A stretch of 64,000 nucleotides of DNA, from contig JADJBM010000032.1 in assembly GCA_016703785.1 (NCBI GenBank), forward strand, positions 310,001-374,000. The letters run 5' to 3'. This document shows positions 25,782 through 34,745 of this stretch, one piece after another. This DNA is from Betaproteobacteria bacterium. Its GTDB lineage: Bacteria > Pseudomonadota > Gammaproteobacteria > Burkholderiales > Rhodocyclaceae. The translations under genes were made by a program, and so were the position numbers. Below the pieces are notes generated by a model. That model made no database searches. It was not told the DNA's origin and was given only the letters and a program-made list of their open reading frames with translations. Positions within the stretch are counted from its first letter, which is position 1, and every line of letters starts with the position of its first letter.

Positions 25782-27944
25782 TTATATCGAAAAGAATTGT
25801 GAACCCTCTGCGGATTTTTTTCTAAGACTTTCGATAGGACGGAAACGATCACCGCATTGTTCCGCCAGGCGGTCGCAGGCGGCGATGAAATTGGCCACGC
25901 CCATGGTGTGGATCTGGCCGATCGGGCCGCCGCGGAAGGGCGGGTAGCCCCAGCCGAGGATGGCGCCGACGTCGGCGTCGCGCGGCGAACTCAGCACGCC
26001 TTCCTCCAGGCAGCGCACGGTCTCGATCGATTGGATCAGCATGAGGCGCTCGATCACCTGGTCGAGGGAAGGTTGTTCCGGCCTGACGGGGAAATGTTCG
26101 GCCAGGCCGGCCCACAGGTGTTTCCTGGCGTTTGCCGGGAAATCATAGAAACCCTGCCCGCCCTTCTTGCCGAGGCGCTTGAGTTTCTCGACCATCAGCG
26201 CGGCGACCTGGTCGGCGGCGCGGGGCACGTACGTGTCGCCGAGGTCCGCCCGGGTCTGCTTCGCGATCTTGTGCACCAGTTCCAGCGAGACTTCGTCGGC
26301 CAGCGCCAGCGGACCCACGGGCATGCCGGCGATGCGCCCGGCGTTCTCGATCAGCGCCGGCGCCACGCCCTCCTGCAGCAGCGCCATGCCTTCGGAGAGG
26401 TAGGTGCCGAAGACGCGGCTGGTGTAGAAGCCGCGCGCGTCGTTGACCACGATCGGCGTCTTGCCGATGGCCTTGACGAAATCCATGGCGCGGGCGAGGG
26501 TTGCCGGCGCCGTTTGCGCGCCGAGAATGATTTCCACCAGCGGCATGCGCTCGGCCGGCGAGAAGAAGTGCAGGCCGATGAAGTTGGCCGGCCGCGCGCT
26601 CGCCTCGGCAAGCCCGGTGATGGGGAGCGTCGAGGTGTTCGAGGCGAAGATCGCGTCGGCTGAAATCACCGCCTCGGTCTTCTTCGTCACCTCGGCCTTC
26701 AAAGCGCGATCCTCGAACACCGCCTCGACCACCAGTTCGCAGCCGGCGAGGTCTGCATAGTCGGTCGTGGGATGTATCCGTGCCAGCACGGCCGCGGCGC
26801 CGTCCTGCGAGAGCTGACTTTTGGCGACGCGCTTCTCCAGCAGCTTCGCCGAGTAGGCCTTGCCGCGCTCGGCGGCCTCGACGGAGGTGTCAAGCAGCAC
26901 CACCTGCAGGCCGGCCGTCGCCGCCGCATGGGTGATGCCCGCGCCCATCATGCCGGCGCCGAGTATGCCGATCCTGGTGTACTTTTGCGTCGGCACGTCC
27001 TGCGGTCGGCCGGCAAGCTTGTTCGCTTCCTGCATGAAGAAGAACAGGCTGCGGATCATGTTCTTCGCCTCGGGGCTGAGCACGAGATTGACGAAGTAGC
27101 GCGTCTCGCTCTTCAGCCCGGTGTCGATGTCCGTCTGCAGCCCCTCGAAGACGCAGGAGAGGATGTGCTTCGGCGCCGGATAGTTGCCCTGCGTCTTCTC
27201 GCGCAGCATGGCGTTGCCGGCCATGAAGGTCTGCATGCCCGCGGGCGTCATGACGCCGCCGCCCGGTACCTTGAAGCCCTTCTGGTCCCAGGGCTGCAGC
27301 GTCTTGCCCGGCTTGCCGTCGCGGCCCGGCACGGCATTCTTCGTGGCGGCTTCGATGACCCAGGCGCGCGCGGCCTCCCTTTCGCTGCCGGCTGGCACGA
27401 CGGCGTGAATGAGGCCGAGCTTCTGCGCTTCGGCGGCCTTGATGCGCTTGCCCTCGGTGAGCAGCAGCAGCGCCGGCTGGATGCCCATCAGGCGCGGCGC
27501 GCGCTGGGTGCCCCCGGCGCCGGGCAGCAGGCCGAGCGTGACTTCGGGGAAGCCGAAGCGCGCCTTCGGATTGTCGGAGGCGACGCGGTAGTGGCAGGCC
27601 AGCGCCACTTCCAGGCCGCCGCCGAGGGTGTTGCCGTTGAGCGCCGCCGCCACCGGCTTGCCGGTGGTCTCCAGCGTGCGCAGCAGGCGGTGCCAGCCGC
27701 CGAGGTTGGCGGACAGGACCTGCGCATCGGTCGCCTTGAGCAGCATGTCGAGGTCGCCGCCGGCGATGAAGTCGGCCTTGGCCGAGGCGACGACGATGCC
27801 CTTCACGGCCGGGTCGGCCAGCGCCTTCTGCGCCGCTTCGGCGAAGGCCGCCATGCTCTGTTCGTTGAGGACGTTCTGCGAGCGGCCCGGCAGGTCCCAC
27901 TCGAGGGTGGCGATGCCTTCGCCATCAACTGAGTAATTGATCAT
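25782..27944 (-). CDS. FadB/FadJ-like bifunctional enoyl-CoA hydratase/3-hydroxyacyl-CoA dehydrogenase
   Basis: 720 residues. The N-terminal crotonase domain (ADFIAGGDLDMLL; GNTLGGGLEVALACHYRVA; GFPEVTLGLLPGAGGTQR) carries the two catalytic Glu positions. The C-terminal dehydrogenase has the NAD motif IGILGAGMMGAGI near residue 325 and the catalytic segment FIGLHFFSPAERMPLVEI near 458. It catalyses hydration and oxidation steps of beta-oxidation. ATG 27944 (MINYSVDG) is preferred over TTG 27953. It follows thiolase by an overlap and is part of the leftward operon. A bipartite motif copy lies inside at 26798 (peptide KSQLSQDGA). Confidence 0.92.
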   Translation of the reverse strand: MINYSVDGEGIATLEWDLPGRSQNVLNEQSMAAFAEAAQKALADPAVKGIVVASAKADFIAGGDLDMLLKATDAQVLSANLGGWHRLLRTLETTGKPVAAALNGNTLGGGLEVALACHYRVASDNPKARFGFPEVTLGLLPGAGGTQRAPRLMGIQPALLLLTEGKRIKAAEAQKLGLIHAVVPAGSEREAARAWVIEAATKNAVPGRDGKPGKTLQPWDQKGFKVPGGGVMTPAGMQTFMAGNAMLREKTQGNYPAPKHILSCVFEGLQTDIDTGLKSETRYFVNLVLSPEAKNMIRSLFFFMQEANKLAGRPQDVPTQKYTRIGILGAGMMGAGITHAAATAGLQVVLLDTSVEAAERGKAYSAKLLEKRVAKSQLSQDGAAAVLARIHPTTDYADLAGCELVVEAVFEDRALKAEVTKKTEAVISADAIFASNTSTLPITGLAEASARPANFIGLHFFSPAERMPLVEIILGAQTAPATLARAMDFVKAIGKTPIVVNDARGFYTSRVFGTYLSEGMALLQEGVAPALIENAGRIAGMPVGPLALADEVSLELVHKIAKQTRADLGDTYVPRAADQVAALMVEKLKRLGKKGGQGFYDFPANARKHLWAGLAEHFPVRPEQPSLDQVIERLMLIQSIETVRCLEEGVLSSPRDADVGAILGWGYPPFRGGPIGQIHTMGVANFIAACDRLAEQCGDRFRPIESLRKKSAEGSQFFSI
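26798..26821 (-). repeat. Bipartite motif copy 9 (inside FadB-like gene)
   Basis: Minus strand: AAAGTCAGC, spacer TCTCGCAGG, ACGGCG; both half-sites exact. Read in the gene as KSQLSQDGA, a different frame from the KVS-type copies. Confidence 0.8.
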
Positions 27945-27949
27945 TTCTC

Positions 27950-29158
27950 TCAAACCCGTTCAATGATGGTGGCCGTGCCCATGCCGGCGCCGACGCACAG
28001 CGTGGCCAGCCCGGTGGCGAGGTTGCGCCGCTCCATTTCGTCGAGCAGCGTACCGAGGATCATGGCGCCGGTGGCGCCGAGCGGATGGCCCATGGCGATC
28101 GCGCCGCCGTTCACGTTCATTCTGTCGTGGGGGATGTCGAGCAGCCGCATGTAGTGCACCACCACCGCGGCGAAGGCCTCGTTGAGTTCGTAGAGGTCGA
28201 TGTCCGACGGCTTCATGCCGGCGCGTTTGAGCGCCTTCTCCGTGGCTGGCGCGGGGCCGGTCAGCATGATGGACGGCTCCGAGCCGATCGAGGCGAAGGC
28301 GCGGATGCGGGCGCGCGGCTTCAGCCCGAGTTTTTCGCCCATCGCCTTCGTGCCGAACAGCACGGCGGCGGCGCCGTCGACGATGCCCGAGCTGTTGCCG
28401 GCGTGGTGCACGTGATTGACGCGCTCGACCTCCGGGTAGCGCTGCAGGATCACCGAGTCGAAGCCGTATTGCTCGCCCTGCTCGGCGAAGGCGGGCTTCA
28501 GCTGCGCCAGCGATTCGAGCGTGGTCTCCGGCCGCATGTATTCGTCTCGGTCGAGGATGGTCAGGCCGTTGATGTCCTTCACTGGCACGATGGACTTCGC
28601 GAAGCGGCCCTCGTCCCAGGCCTGCTTGGCGCGGCGCTGCGATTCGGCGGCGTAGGCGTCGAGTTCGCGGCGCGAGTAGCCCCACTTGGTGGCGATGAGG
28701 TCGGCGGAGACGCCCTGCGGCACGAAGTAGGTTTTCGCCGCTACCTGCGGGTCGGTCGGCCAGGCGCCGCCGGAGGAGAACATCGGCACGCGCGACATGG
28801 ATTCGATGCCGCCGCCGACGACGAGGTCGGACTGGCCGGACATGATCTGCGCCGCCGCCTGGTTGCAGGCTTCGAGGCCCGAGGCGCAGAAGCGGCTGAC
28901 GGTGACGCCCGAGGCGGTTTGCGCGTAGTCGGCATACAGCGCAGCGACGCGGGCGATGTCGGCGCCCTGCTCGGCCACCGGCTCGACGCAGCCGAGGACG
29001 ACGTCGTCGACCAGCGAAGTGTCGAGCGTGTTGCGGTCGCGCAGGGCGCGCAGGGCGGTGGCGGCCAGCTCGATCGGCGTGACGCCGTGCAGCGCGCCAT
29101 CTTTTCTTCCCTTGCCGCGCGGCGTACGCACGGCATCGTAAATGTAGGCTTCGGTCAT
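27950..29158 (-). CDS. Acetyl-CoA acyltransferase (thiolase)
   Basis: 402 residues. Active-site Cys in SRFCASGLEACNQAA near residue 90, catalytic His in NEAFAAVVVHY near 350, and the second Cys in CVGAGMGTATII at the C-terminus with NVNGGAIAMGHPLGATGA before it. It performs the final thiolytic step of beta-oxidation. The N-terminus MTEAYIYDAVRTPRGKGRKDGALH is of the FadA/FadI-like type with an extended loop. It lies between the acyl-CoA dehydrogenase at 29161 (2-bp gap) and the FadB-like gene. Confidence 0.92.
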   Translation of the reverse strand: MTEAYIYDAVRTPRGKGRKDGALHGVTPIELAATALRALRDRNTLDTSLVDDVVLGCVEPVAEQGADIARVAALYADYAQTASGVTVSRFCASGLEACNQAAAQIMSGQSDLVVGGGIESMSRVPMFSSGGAWPTDPQVAAKTYFVPQGVSADLIATKWGYSRRELDAYAAESQRRAKQAWDEGRFAKSIVPVKDINGLTILDRDEYMRPETTLESLAQLKPAFAEQGEQYGFDSVILQRYPEVERVNHVHHAGNSSGIVDGAAAVLFGTKAMGEKLGLKPRARIRAFASIGSEPSIMLTGPAPATEKALKRAGMKPSDIDLYELNEAFAAVVVHYMRLLDIPHDRMNVNGGAIAMGHPLGATGAMILGTLLDEMERRNLATGLATLCVGAGMGTATIIERV

Positions 29159-29160
29159 GG

Positions 29161-30309
29161 TCAAAGCGTCCTCGAGATGATCTCTTTCATGATTTCGTTG
29201 GTGCCGCCGTAGATGCGCTGCACGCGGGCATCGGCGAAGGCGCGGGCGATCGGGTATTCCCACATGTAGCCGTAGCCGCCGTGCAGCTGCAGGCAGGCGT
29301 CGATCACCTTGCACTGCAGGTCGGTGGTCCAGTACTTGGCCATGGAGGCGTCGACGGCGTCGAGCTTCTTGTCTTCCAGCAATTCCATGCAGCGGTCGAC
29401 GAAGACGCGGGCGATCTGCACCTCGGTCTTCACCTCGGCAAGGGTGAAGCGCGTGTTCTGGAACGCCATGATCTCCTGGCCGAAGGCCTTGCGCTCGTGC
29501 GCGTAGGCCGTCGTCCAGGCCAGCGCCGCCTCGGCGCCGGCCACCGCCGAGAGGGCGATCTGCATGCGCTCCCACGGCAGTTCCTGCATGAGATAGACGA
29601 AGCCGCCGCCCTCGTCGCCGAGGAGATTCTCCGCCGGAACGCGCACGTTGTCGAAGAACAGTTCCGCCGTGTCCTGCGCCTTCATGCCGACCTTCTTCAG
29701 GCGCTTGCCCTTGGCGAAGCCTTCCATGGCGGTGTCGACGACGAACAGGCTGATGCCCTTGTGGCCCTTGGACGGATCGGTCTTGGCGACGACGATCACC
29801 AGGTCGGAGTGCCAGCCGTTGGTGATGAAGGTCTTGGAGCCGTTGAGCACCCAGTGGTCGCCCTCCCCGCTTTTTACACGTTGCGCGGTGGTGCGGATGC
29901 CCTGCAGGTCGGAGCCGGCGGACGGCTCGGTCATGGCGATGGCGCCGATCATCTCGCCACTGGCCATCTTCGGCAGGTAGCGCTGCTTGAGATCCTCGCT
30001 GCCGTAATGCAGCAGGTAGGGCGCGACGATCTCCGAATGCAGGCCGAAGCCGATGCCCGAATCGCCGATGCGCGCCAGCTCCTCGATCAGCACCGCGCTG
30101 TAGAGCCGGCCAGCTTCGGCGCCGCCATACTGTTCGGGCATGGAGGGGCAGAGGAAGCCGGCCGCGCCGGCCTTTGTCCAGACTTCGCGATCTACATAGC
30201 CCTGCTCTTCCCAGCGCTCGCGATTCGGCTGCACTTCGGTTTCCATGAAGCGCCGCACGGCGGTGCGGAACTGCTCGTGTTCTTCCTTGAACAGGGTTCT
30301 TTCGAACAT
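29161..30309 (-). CDS. Acyl-CoA dehydrogenase
   Basis: 382 residues. MTEPSAGSDLQGIRTTA near residue 128, SKTFITNGWHSD near 158, ERKAFGQEIMAFQNTRF near 275, and QRIYGGTNEIMKEIISR at the C-terminus, where the catalytic Glu of general acyl-CoA dehydrogenases is present in GGTNEI. First gene of the leftward operon; it supplies enoyl-CoA to the FadB-like enzyme. Its promoter region (30310-30439) is shared with the divergent AidB-like gene and holds the palindrome at 30374. Confidence 0.92.
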   Translation of the reverse strand: MFERTLFKEEHEQFRTAVRRFMETEVQPNRERWEEQGYVDREVWTKAGAAGFLCPSMPEQYGGAEAGRLYSAVLIEELARIGDSGIGFGLHSEIVAPYLLHYGSEDLKQRYLPKMASGEMIGAIAMTEPSAGSDLQGIRTTAQRVKSGEGDHWVLNGSKTFITNGWHSDLVIVVAKTDPSKGHKGISLFVVDTAMEGFAKGKRLKKVGMKAQDTAELFFDNVRVPAENLLGDEGGGFVYLMQELPWERMQIALSAVAGAEAALAWTTAYAHERKAFGQEIMAFQNTRFTLAEVKTEVQIARVFVDRCMELLEDKKLDAVDASMAKYWTTDLQCKVIDACLQLHGGYGYMWEYPIARAFADARVQRIYGGTNEIMKEIISRTL

Positions 30310-30373
30310 GGCGGGACCTCTGAATGGGGCATTGCGACCAGCCGGGAAGGGTAGTAAAGTGGCCGAACCCTGT

Positions 30374-30395
30374 CAAGCAAGCAATTGCTTTGTTG
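30374..30395. promoter_or_regulatory. 22-bp imperfect palindrome between divergent operons
   Basis: Arms CAAGCAAGCAA and TTGCTTTGTTG match at 9 of 11 positions; the core AAGCAATTGCTT (30379-30390) is a perfect palindrome. It is placed between two divergent catabolic operons, and a TetR gene sits in the rightward one, so an operator controlling both directions is likely. Not a recognised consensus. Confidence 0.6.
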
Positions 30396-30439
30396 TCTTT
30401 CTGACCCGATTCAACCCTGTTTTGCATGGAGAATTTGCC

Positions 30440-32161
30440 ATGGACGCCCAGCACCCCCCCTTGCTCGCCACGCACGAAGTCATCAACCAGGCCCAGGCGC
30501 TGGAGAACTACAACGCCTATTCCCGCAACCTACCCTTGCAGGAAGCCGCCGTGCGCGAAGGCGCCGGCTGGGCGCAGGACTGGCTTGTCGCGCGCGGCGC
30601 CGAAGTCGGTAGCGCGGCATGGATCGAGCACGGCCGCCTGGCCAACGAAAACCCGCCCACACCCAAGCTCTTCGACCGCTACGGCAACCGCCGCGACGAG
30701 GTCGAGTTCCATCCCTCCTGGCATGAATGTCTGGGCTGGCTCAAGCGCCACGGTTGCGATACCGGGCCGTGGGCCGATCCCAAGCCGGGCGCGCATGTCG
30801 CTCGTGCCGCCGCCTACGTCATGTTCGCCGAGATCGAGGACGGTTCGCTCTGTCCCACCACCATGACTTATGGCGCGGTGCCGGTGCTCAAGCACGTGCC
30901 GCAGATCGCACGCGACTGGATGCCGCTGCTGCTCTCGCGCGAGTACGACCGGCGCTTCATCCCCTCGGCGCAGAAGCGCGGGGTGCTGATCGGCATGGGG
31001 CTGACCGAGAAGCAGGGCGGCTCCGACGTGCGCGCCAACACCACCCGTGCCGAGCCCCTGAACGACGGCTCCTGGCGCATCGTCGGCCACAAGTGGTTCT
31101 TGTCCGCGCCGATGTGCGATGCCTTTCTCGTCACGGCGCAATCGCCGAAGGGGCTGTCCTGCTTCTTCGTGCCGCGCTGGACGCCGGACGGACGCCTCAA
31201 CGAGATCCGCATCCAGCGCTTCAAGGACAAAATGGGCGACCGCTCGAATGCCGGCACCGAGGCCGAGTTCTGGGGCTCGCAGGGCTGGCTGGTCGGCGAA
31301 GAAGGCCGCGGCATCCCCACCGTGCTGGAGATGGGTGTCTACACCCGCCTCGATTGCGCCATCGGCTCAACCGGCATCATGCGCGCGGCGCTGTCCCAGG
31401 CGATGCACCACACCCGCCAGCGCGCCGCCTTCGGCAAGCTGCTGCGCGAGCAGCCGCTGATGATGAACGTGCTGGCCGACATGGCGCTGGAAACCGAGGC
31501 GGCCACCGCGCTGTCGCTGCGCCTGGCGCGCGCCTTCGACGCGCAGGAGGACGAGTCCGAGGGCCTGCTGCGGCGCCTGCTCACGCCGGTAGCCAAGCTG
31601 TGGATCTGCAAGCGCTGCCCGACGCTGGTGGCTGAGGCCATGGAGGCGCACGGCGGCAACGGCTACGTCGAGGAAGGACCGATGCCGCGCCTGTTCCGCC
31701 AGAGCCCGCTGAATTCGATCTGGGAAGGCTCCGGCAATGTCATGTGTCTGGACACGCTGCGGGCGCTGGCCAAGCATCCGAAGAGCGCGGAGGTGCTGGC
31801 GGCCGAGATTGCGCCGGCGCTGGGCAGGCACGCGGCCTTCGACCGCCACGTTGCGCAGCTGCAATCGGCGCTGCGCGACGCCGACGGCATCGAGGCACGT
31901 GGGCGCAAGCTGACCCAGGACATCGCGCTGGCCATGCAGGCGGCGCTGCTGCTGCGCTTCGCGCCGGCGGCCGTGAGCGAGGCCTTCTGCGCTTCGCGCC
32001 TGGGCGGCGAGTGGGGCCATGTCCTCGGCACGCTGGCGAAGAACACCGACTTCGAAACCATCCTGCAGCGCGCCTGGCCGGAAATGCCGACCGGGGGGGG
32101 GGGGGGGGAAGAGGGGAAACAGAGAAACCTTGTTGGTCCCGTGGTTAAGGAATTTGCATGA
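30440..32161 (+). CDS. AidB-like acyl-CoA dehydrogenase
   Basis: As read 573 residues from ATG 30440 (MDAQHPPLLATHEVINQ). The long N-terminal domain, GLTEKQGGSDVRANTTRAEP near residue 190, RDxN-type region RFKDKMGDRSNAGTEAEFWGSQGWLVGEEGRGI near 255, and SIWEGSGNVMCLDTLRAL near 425 identify the AidB branch (isovaleryl-CoA-dehydrogenase relatives, also linked to alkylation response). The last residues are unreliable because a 16-G run at 32093-32108 replaces the natural C-terminus. First gene of the rightward operon; overlaps atuA by ATGA. Confidence 0.88.
   Translation: MDAQHPPLLATHEVINQAQALENYNAYSRNLPLQEAAVREGAGWAQDWLVARGAEVGSAAWIEHGRLANENPPTPKLFDRYGNRRDEVEFHPSWHECLGWLKRHGCDTGPWADPKPGAHVARAAAYVMFAEIEDGSLCPTTMTYGAVPVLKHVPQIARDWMPLLLSREYDRRFIPSAQKRGVLIGMGLTEKQGGSDVRANTTRAEPLNDGSWRIVGHKWFLSAPMCDAFLVTAQSPKGLSCFFVPRWTPDGRLNEIRIQRFKDKMGDRSNAGTEAEFWGSQGWLVGEEGRGIPTVLEMGVYTRLDCAIGSTGIMRAALSQAMHHTRQRAAFGKLLREQPLMMNVLADMALETEAATALSLRLARAFDAQEDESEGLLRRLLTPVAKLWICKRCPTLVAEAMEAHGGNGYVEEGPMPRLFRQSPLNSIWEGSGNVMCLDTLRALAKHPKSAEVLAAEIAPALGRHAAFDRHVAQLQSALRDADGIEARGRKLTQDIALAMQAALLLRFAPAAVSEAFCASRLGGEWGHVLGTLAKNTDFETILQRAWPEMPTGGGGGEEGKQRNLVGPVVKEFA
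32093..32108. other. Poly-G tract at the end of the AidB-like gene (probable artefact)
   Basis: Sixteen consecutive G followed by AAGAGGGGAAA. It interrupts a conserved C-terminus and is unlike coding sequence around it. Most likely a read or gap-fill artefact. Confidence 0.7.
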
Positions 32162-33540
32162 AGTCCATCCGCATCGGTGCCGGCCTCGGCTTCTACGGCG
32201 ACTCGTGGCGGCCGGTCGCCGCCAGCATCGAGCGCGGTGCGGTGCAGTACATCGGCTCGGACCATCTGGCCGAGCTGACCCTGGCGATCCTGCAGAAGGA
32301 CCGCATGAAGGACCCGTCCGCAGGCTACACGCGCGACCTCGTGCCGATGCTGACAGCGCTGTGGCCGCTGGCGCAGAAGCATGGCGTGAAGTTCCTGCTG
32401 AATGCCGGCGGGCTGAATCCCGAGGGCGCGAGAGATGCCCTCATCGCGGAATTCGGCAAGCGCGGCTGGAAGGCGAAAATCGCCACGGTCACCGGTGACG
32501 CCGTGCTTAATCGCATCGACGCGCTGCGCGCAGCCGGCGAGTCGCTCGATCACATGGATACCGGTGTTGCGCTCAACGCCGTGCGTGAACGATTGCTTTT
32601 CGCCAACGCCTACCTTGGCGCGCAACCCTTGGTGGAGGCGCTGAAAAGCGGTGCGGATATCGTGCTGACGGGGCGTGTGGCCGACGCCGCGCTGTTCCTC
32701 GCGCCGCTGATCCACGAGTTCGGCTGGGCCATGGACGACTGGGACCGCCTCGCGCAGGGCCTCACCGTCGGCCACCTGCTGGAGTGCTCGGGCCAGGGCA
32801 GCGGCGGCAATTTCAACTCCTATCTGGCCAATGGCTGGGAGTCGGTGCCCGACCTCGGCCACATCGGCTATCCCATCGCGGAAGTCAGTCCCGACGGCAC
32901 GGCGGTCCTCACCAAGGCGCCAGACACCGGCGGGCGGGTGGACTTCGACACCGTGCGCCAGCAGCTGCTCTACGAAGTGCACAATCCGCATGCGTATTTT
33001 TCTCCCGATGTCGTGCTCGACATGGGCACGCTGAAGCTAGACGACCTGGGCGGCGACCGTGTGCGCGTCAGCGGCGCCTCCGGCCGGCCGCGCCCGGAGC
33101 AACTGAAGATCGTCGCCGGCTACGACGACGGCTGGGCCGGCACCGCCACCATCGGCTATTCCTGGCCCGGCGCCATGAAGAAGGCGCGCGCCACCGAGGC
33201 CATCATCGAGCGCCAGCTCGCCGAGCTGAAACTCGGGTATGACGAGATTCACACCGAGTTCCTCGGCTACGACTCGCTGCTCGGCGATCTCGCCGACGAT
33301 TCGCACATCGATGAGCTCAACGAGGTGTACCTGAAGATGTCGGTGCGCGCGCAGGACCGGCGCCTGGCCGAGGCCTTTCCGCGCCAGTTTCCCTGGCTGG
33401 CATTGTCCGGCCCGCCGACGGCGAGCGGCTTCTCCGGCATCGAGCCGGCGCGCCAGCTGCTCGGCCTGTGGCCGACGCTGGTGCGGCGCGAGCTGGTCGA
33501 GCCTCAGGTGAAAGTCAGCCTCCAGGATACGGCGCCATGA
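32158..33540 (+). CDS. atuA: AtuA family protein (DUF1446), acyclic terpene utilisation
   Basis: 460 residues, cytoplasmic. Conserved segments: IGAGLGFYGDSW at the start, IGSDHLAELTLAIL near 38, LNAGGLNPEGARDAL near 80, LTGRVADAALFLAPLIHEFGW near 172, and HLLECSGQGSGGNF near 205. AtuA is required for citronellol/geraniol catabolism in Pseudomonas, though its reaction is not settled to my knowledge. Start overlaps the AidB-like stop and the end overlaps the next gene (ATGA at 33537). The last codons (KVSLQDTAP) are a bipartite motif copy. Confidence 0.88.
   Translation: MKSIRIGAGLGFYGDSWRPVAASIERGAVQYIGSDHLAELTLAILQKDRMKDPSAGYTRDLVPMLTALWPLAQKHGVKFLLNAGGLNPEGARDALIAEFGKRGWKAKIATVTGDAVLNRIDALRAAGESLDHMDTGVALNAVRERLLFANAYLGAQPLVEALKSGADIVLTGRVADAALFLAPLIHEFGWAMDDWDRLAQGLTVGHLLECSGQGSGGNFNSYLANGWESVPDLGHIGYPIAEVSPDGTAVLTKAPDTGGRVDFDTVRQQLLYEVHNPHAYFSPDVVLDMGTLKLDDLGGDRVRVSGASGRPRPEQLKIVAGYDDGWAGTATIGYSWPGAMKKARATEAIIERQLAELKLGYDEIHTEFLGYDSLLGDLADDSHIDELNEVYLKMSVRAQDRRLAEAFPRQFPWLALSGPPTASGFSGIEPARQLLGLWPTLVRRELVEPQVKVSLQDTAP
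33511..33534 (+). repeat. Bipartite motif copy 10 (last codons of atuA)
   Basis: AAAGTCAGC, spacer CTCCAGGAT, ACGGCG; both half-sites exact. It ends 2 bp before the start codon of the next gene. Confidence 0.8.
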
Positions 33541-33849
33541 ACCGTGTAAGGCTTGTCGACATCGCCCACGCCCGCAGCGGCGACAAGGGCGACCGCTGCG
33601 ACCTCGGCCTGTTCGCGCCGGATGCGGCGACCTACGCCGTGCTGAAGCGCGAAGTCACGCCGGAGCGCCTTGCCCGGCATTTCGCGGGCATGGCCTCGGG
33701 CCCGGTCGAGCTGTATCCGCTCGACAACCTGCTGGCGCTCAAGATCGTGCTCAACGAAGCCCTGCAAGGGGGCGCGGCGCGCTCCCTGCGCAGCGACAAT
33801 CTGGGAAAATGCGCGGCTGCCGCGCTGCTGCGCATGGAAATCGACGACG
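33537..33849 (+). CDS. Small AtuA-like companion protein (C-terminal end lost)
   Basis: About 104 residues can be read: RLVDIAHARSGDKGDRCDLGLFAP at the start, then ELYPLDNLLALKIVLNEALQGGAARSLRSDNLGKCAAAALLRMEID. This is the small ferredoxin-fold-like domain that follows AtuA as a separate gene or as its C-terminal domain. The true stop is hidden by the low-complexity patch that follows; ...LLRMEIDD is close to where relatives end. Translationally coupled to atuA. Confidence 0.75.
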
Positions 33850-33984
<135 letters not shown>

Positions 33985-33986
33985 GC

Positions 33987-34745
33987 GTCCGCATCGAAAA
34001 ACAGAATCGCGTCACCACGGTCATCCTCGACCGCCCGGCGCAGCGCAATGCCGTCGACCGGCCGACTGCCGCCGCCTTGGCCGCGGCCTTCCGTGCCTTC
34101 GACGCCGACGCGGAGTCGGATGTCGCCGTGCTGTGGGGCGCGGGCGGGCATTTCTGCGCCGGTGCCGATCTCGGCGCGTTTGACGACGAGGCGCGGCGCA
34201 ACAGACTCTCGCCGGAGGGCGACGGGCCGATGGGGCCGACGCGCATGCTGCTGTCCAAGCCGGTGATCGCCGCCGTGTCGGGCTACTGCGTCGCCGGCGG
34301 GCTGGAGCTGGCCTGCTGGTGCGACCTGCGTGTGGCGGAACGGAGTGCGGTGTTCGGCGTGTTCTGCCGCCGCTTCGGCGTGCCGCTGATCGACGGCGGC
34401 ACGGTGCGGCTGCCGCGACTGATCGGTCAGTCCAGGGCGCTCGACATGATCCTCACCGGGCGTCCCGTGGCGTCCGACGAAGCCCTGGCGATGGGTCTGG
34501 CCAACCGCGTTGTCGCAGACGGCGAAGCGCGGCAGGCGGCCGAAGCGCTGGCGGCGGAGCTGGCGCGTTTTCCGCAAACCTGCCTGCGCCATGACCGGCT
34601 GTCGGCGCATGGGCAGTGGGGGCTGACGCAGGACAAGGCAATGGACAACGAATTCAGGCATGGTCAGGCAACGCTGGCGAGCGGCGAATGGCTCGATGGC
34701 GCATCACGCTTCGGCAAGGGGGAAGGCAGGCATGGCAGTCGCTAG
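33987..34745 (+). CDS. Enoyl-CoA hydratase/isomerase family protein (start lost)
   Basis: About 252 residues readable from RVRIEKQNRVTTVILDRPAQRNAVDRPTAAAL. Oxyanion-hole elements are GGHFCAGADLGAFDD near residue 58 and GYCVAGGLELACWCDLRVAERSAVFG near 98. FGVPLIDGGTVRLPRLIGQSRALDMILTGRP follows. The start codon and the first few residues fall in the low-complexity patch. In an AtuA-containing operon this is a candidate for the hydratase step (AtuE role) that is missing from the carboxylase cluster at 961-5950. Crotonase family sure; role inferred. Confidence 0.85.
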   Translation, partial: VRIEKQNRVTTVILDRPAQRNAVDRPTAAALAAAFRAFDADAESDVAVLWGAGGHFCAGADLGAFDDEARRNRLSPEGDGPMGPTRMLLSKPVIAAVSGYCVAGGLELACWCDLRVAERSAVFGVFCRRFGVPLIDGGTVRLPRLIGQSRALDMILTGRPVASDEALAMGLANRVVADGEARQAAEALAAELARFPQTCLRHDRLSAHGQWGLTQDKAMDNEFRHGQATLASGEWLDGASRFGKGEGRHGSR

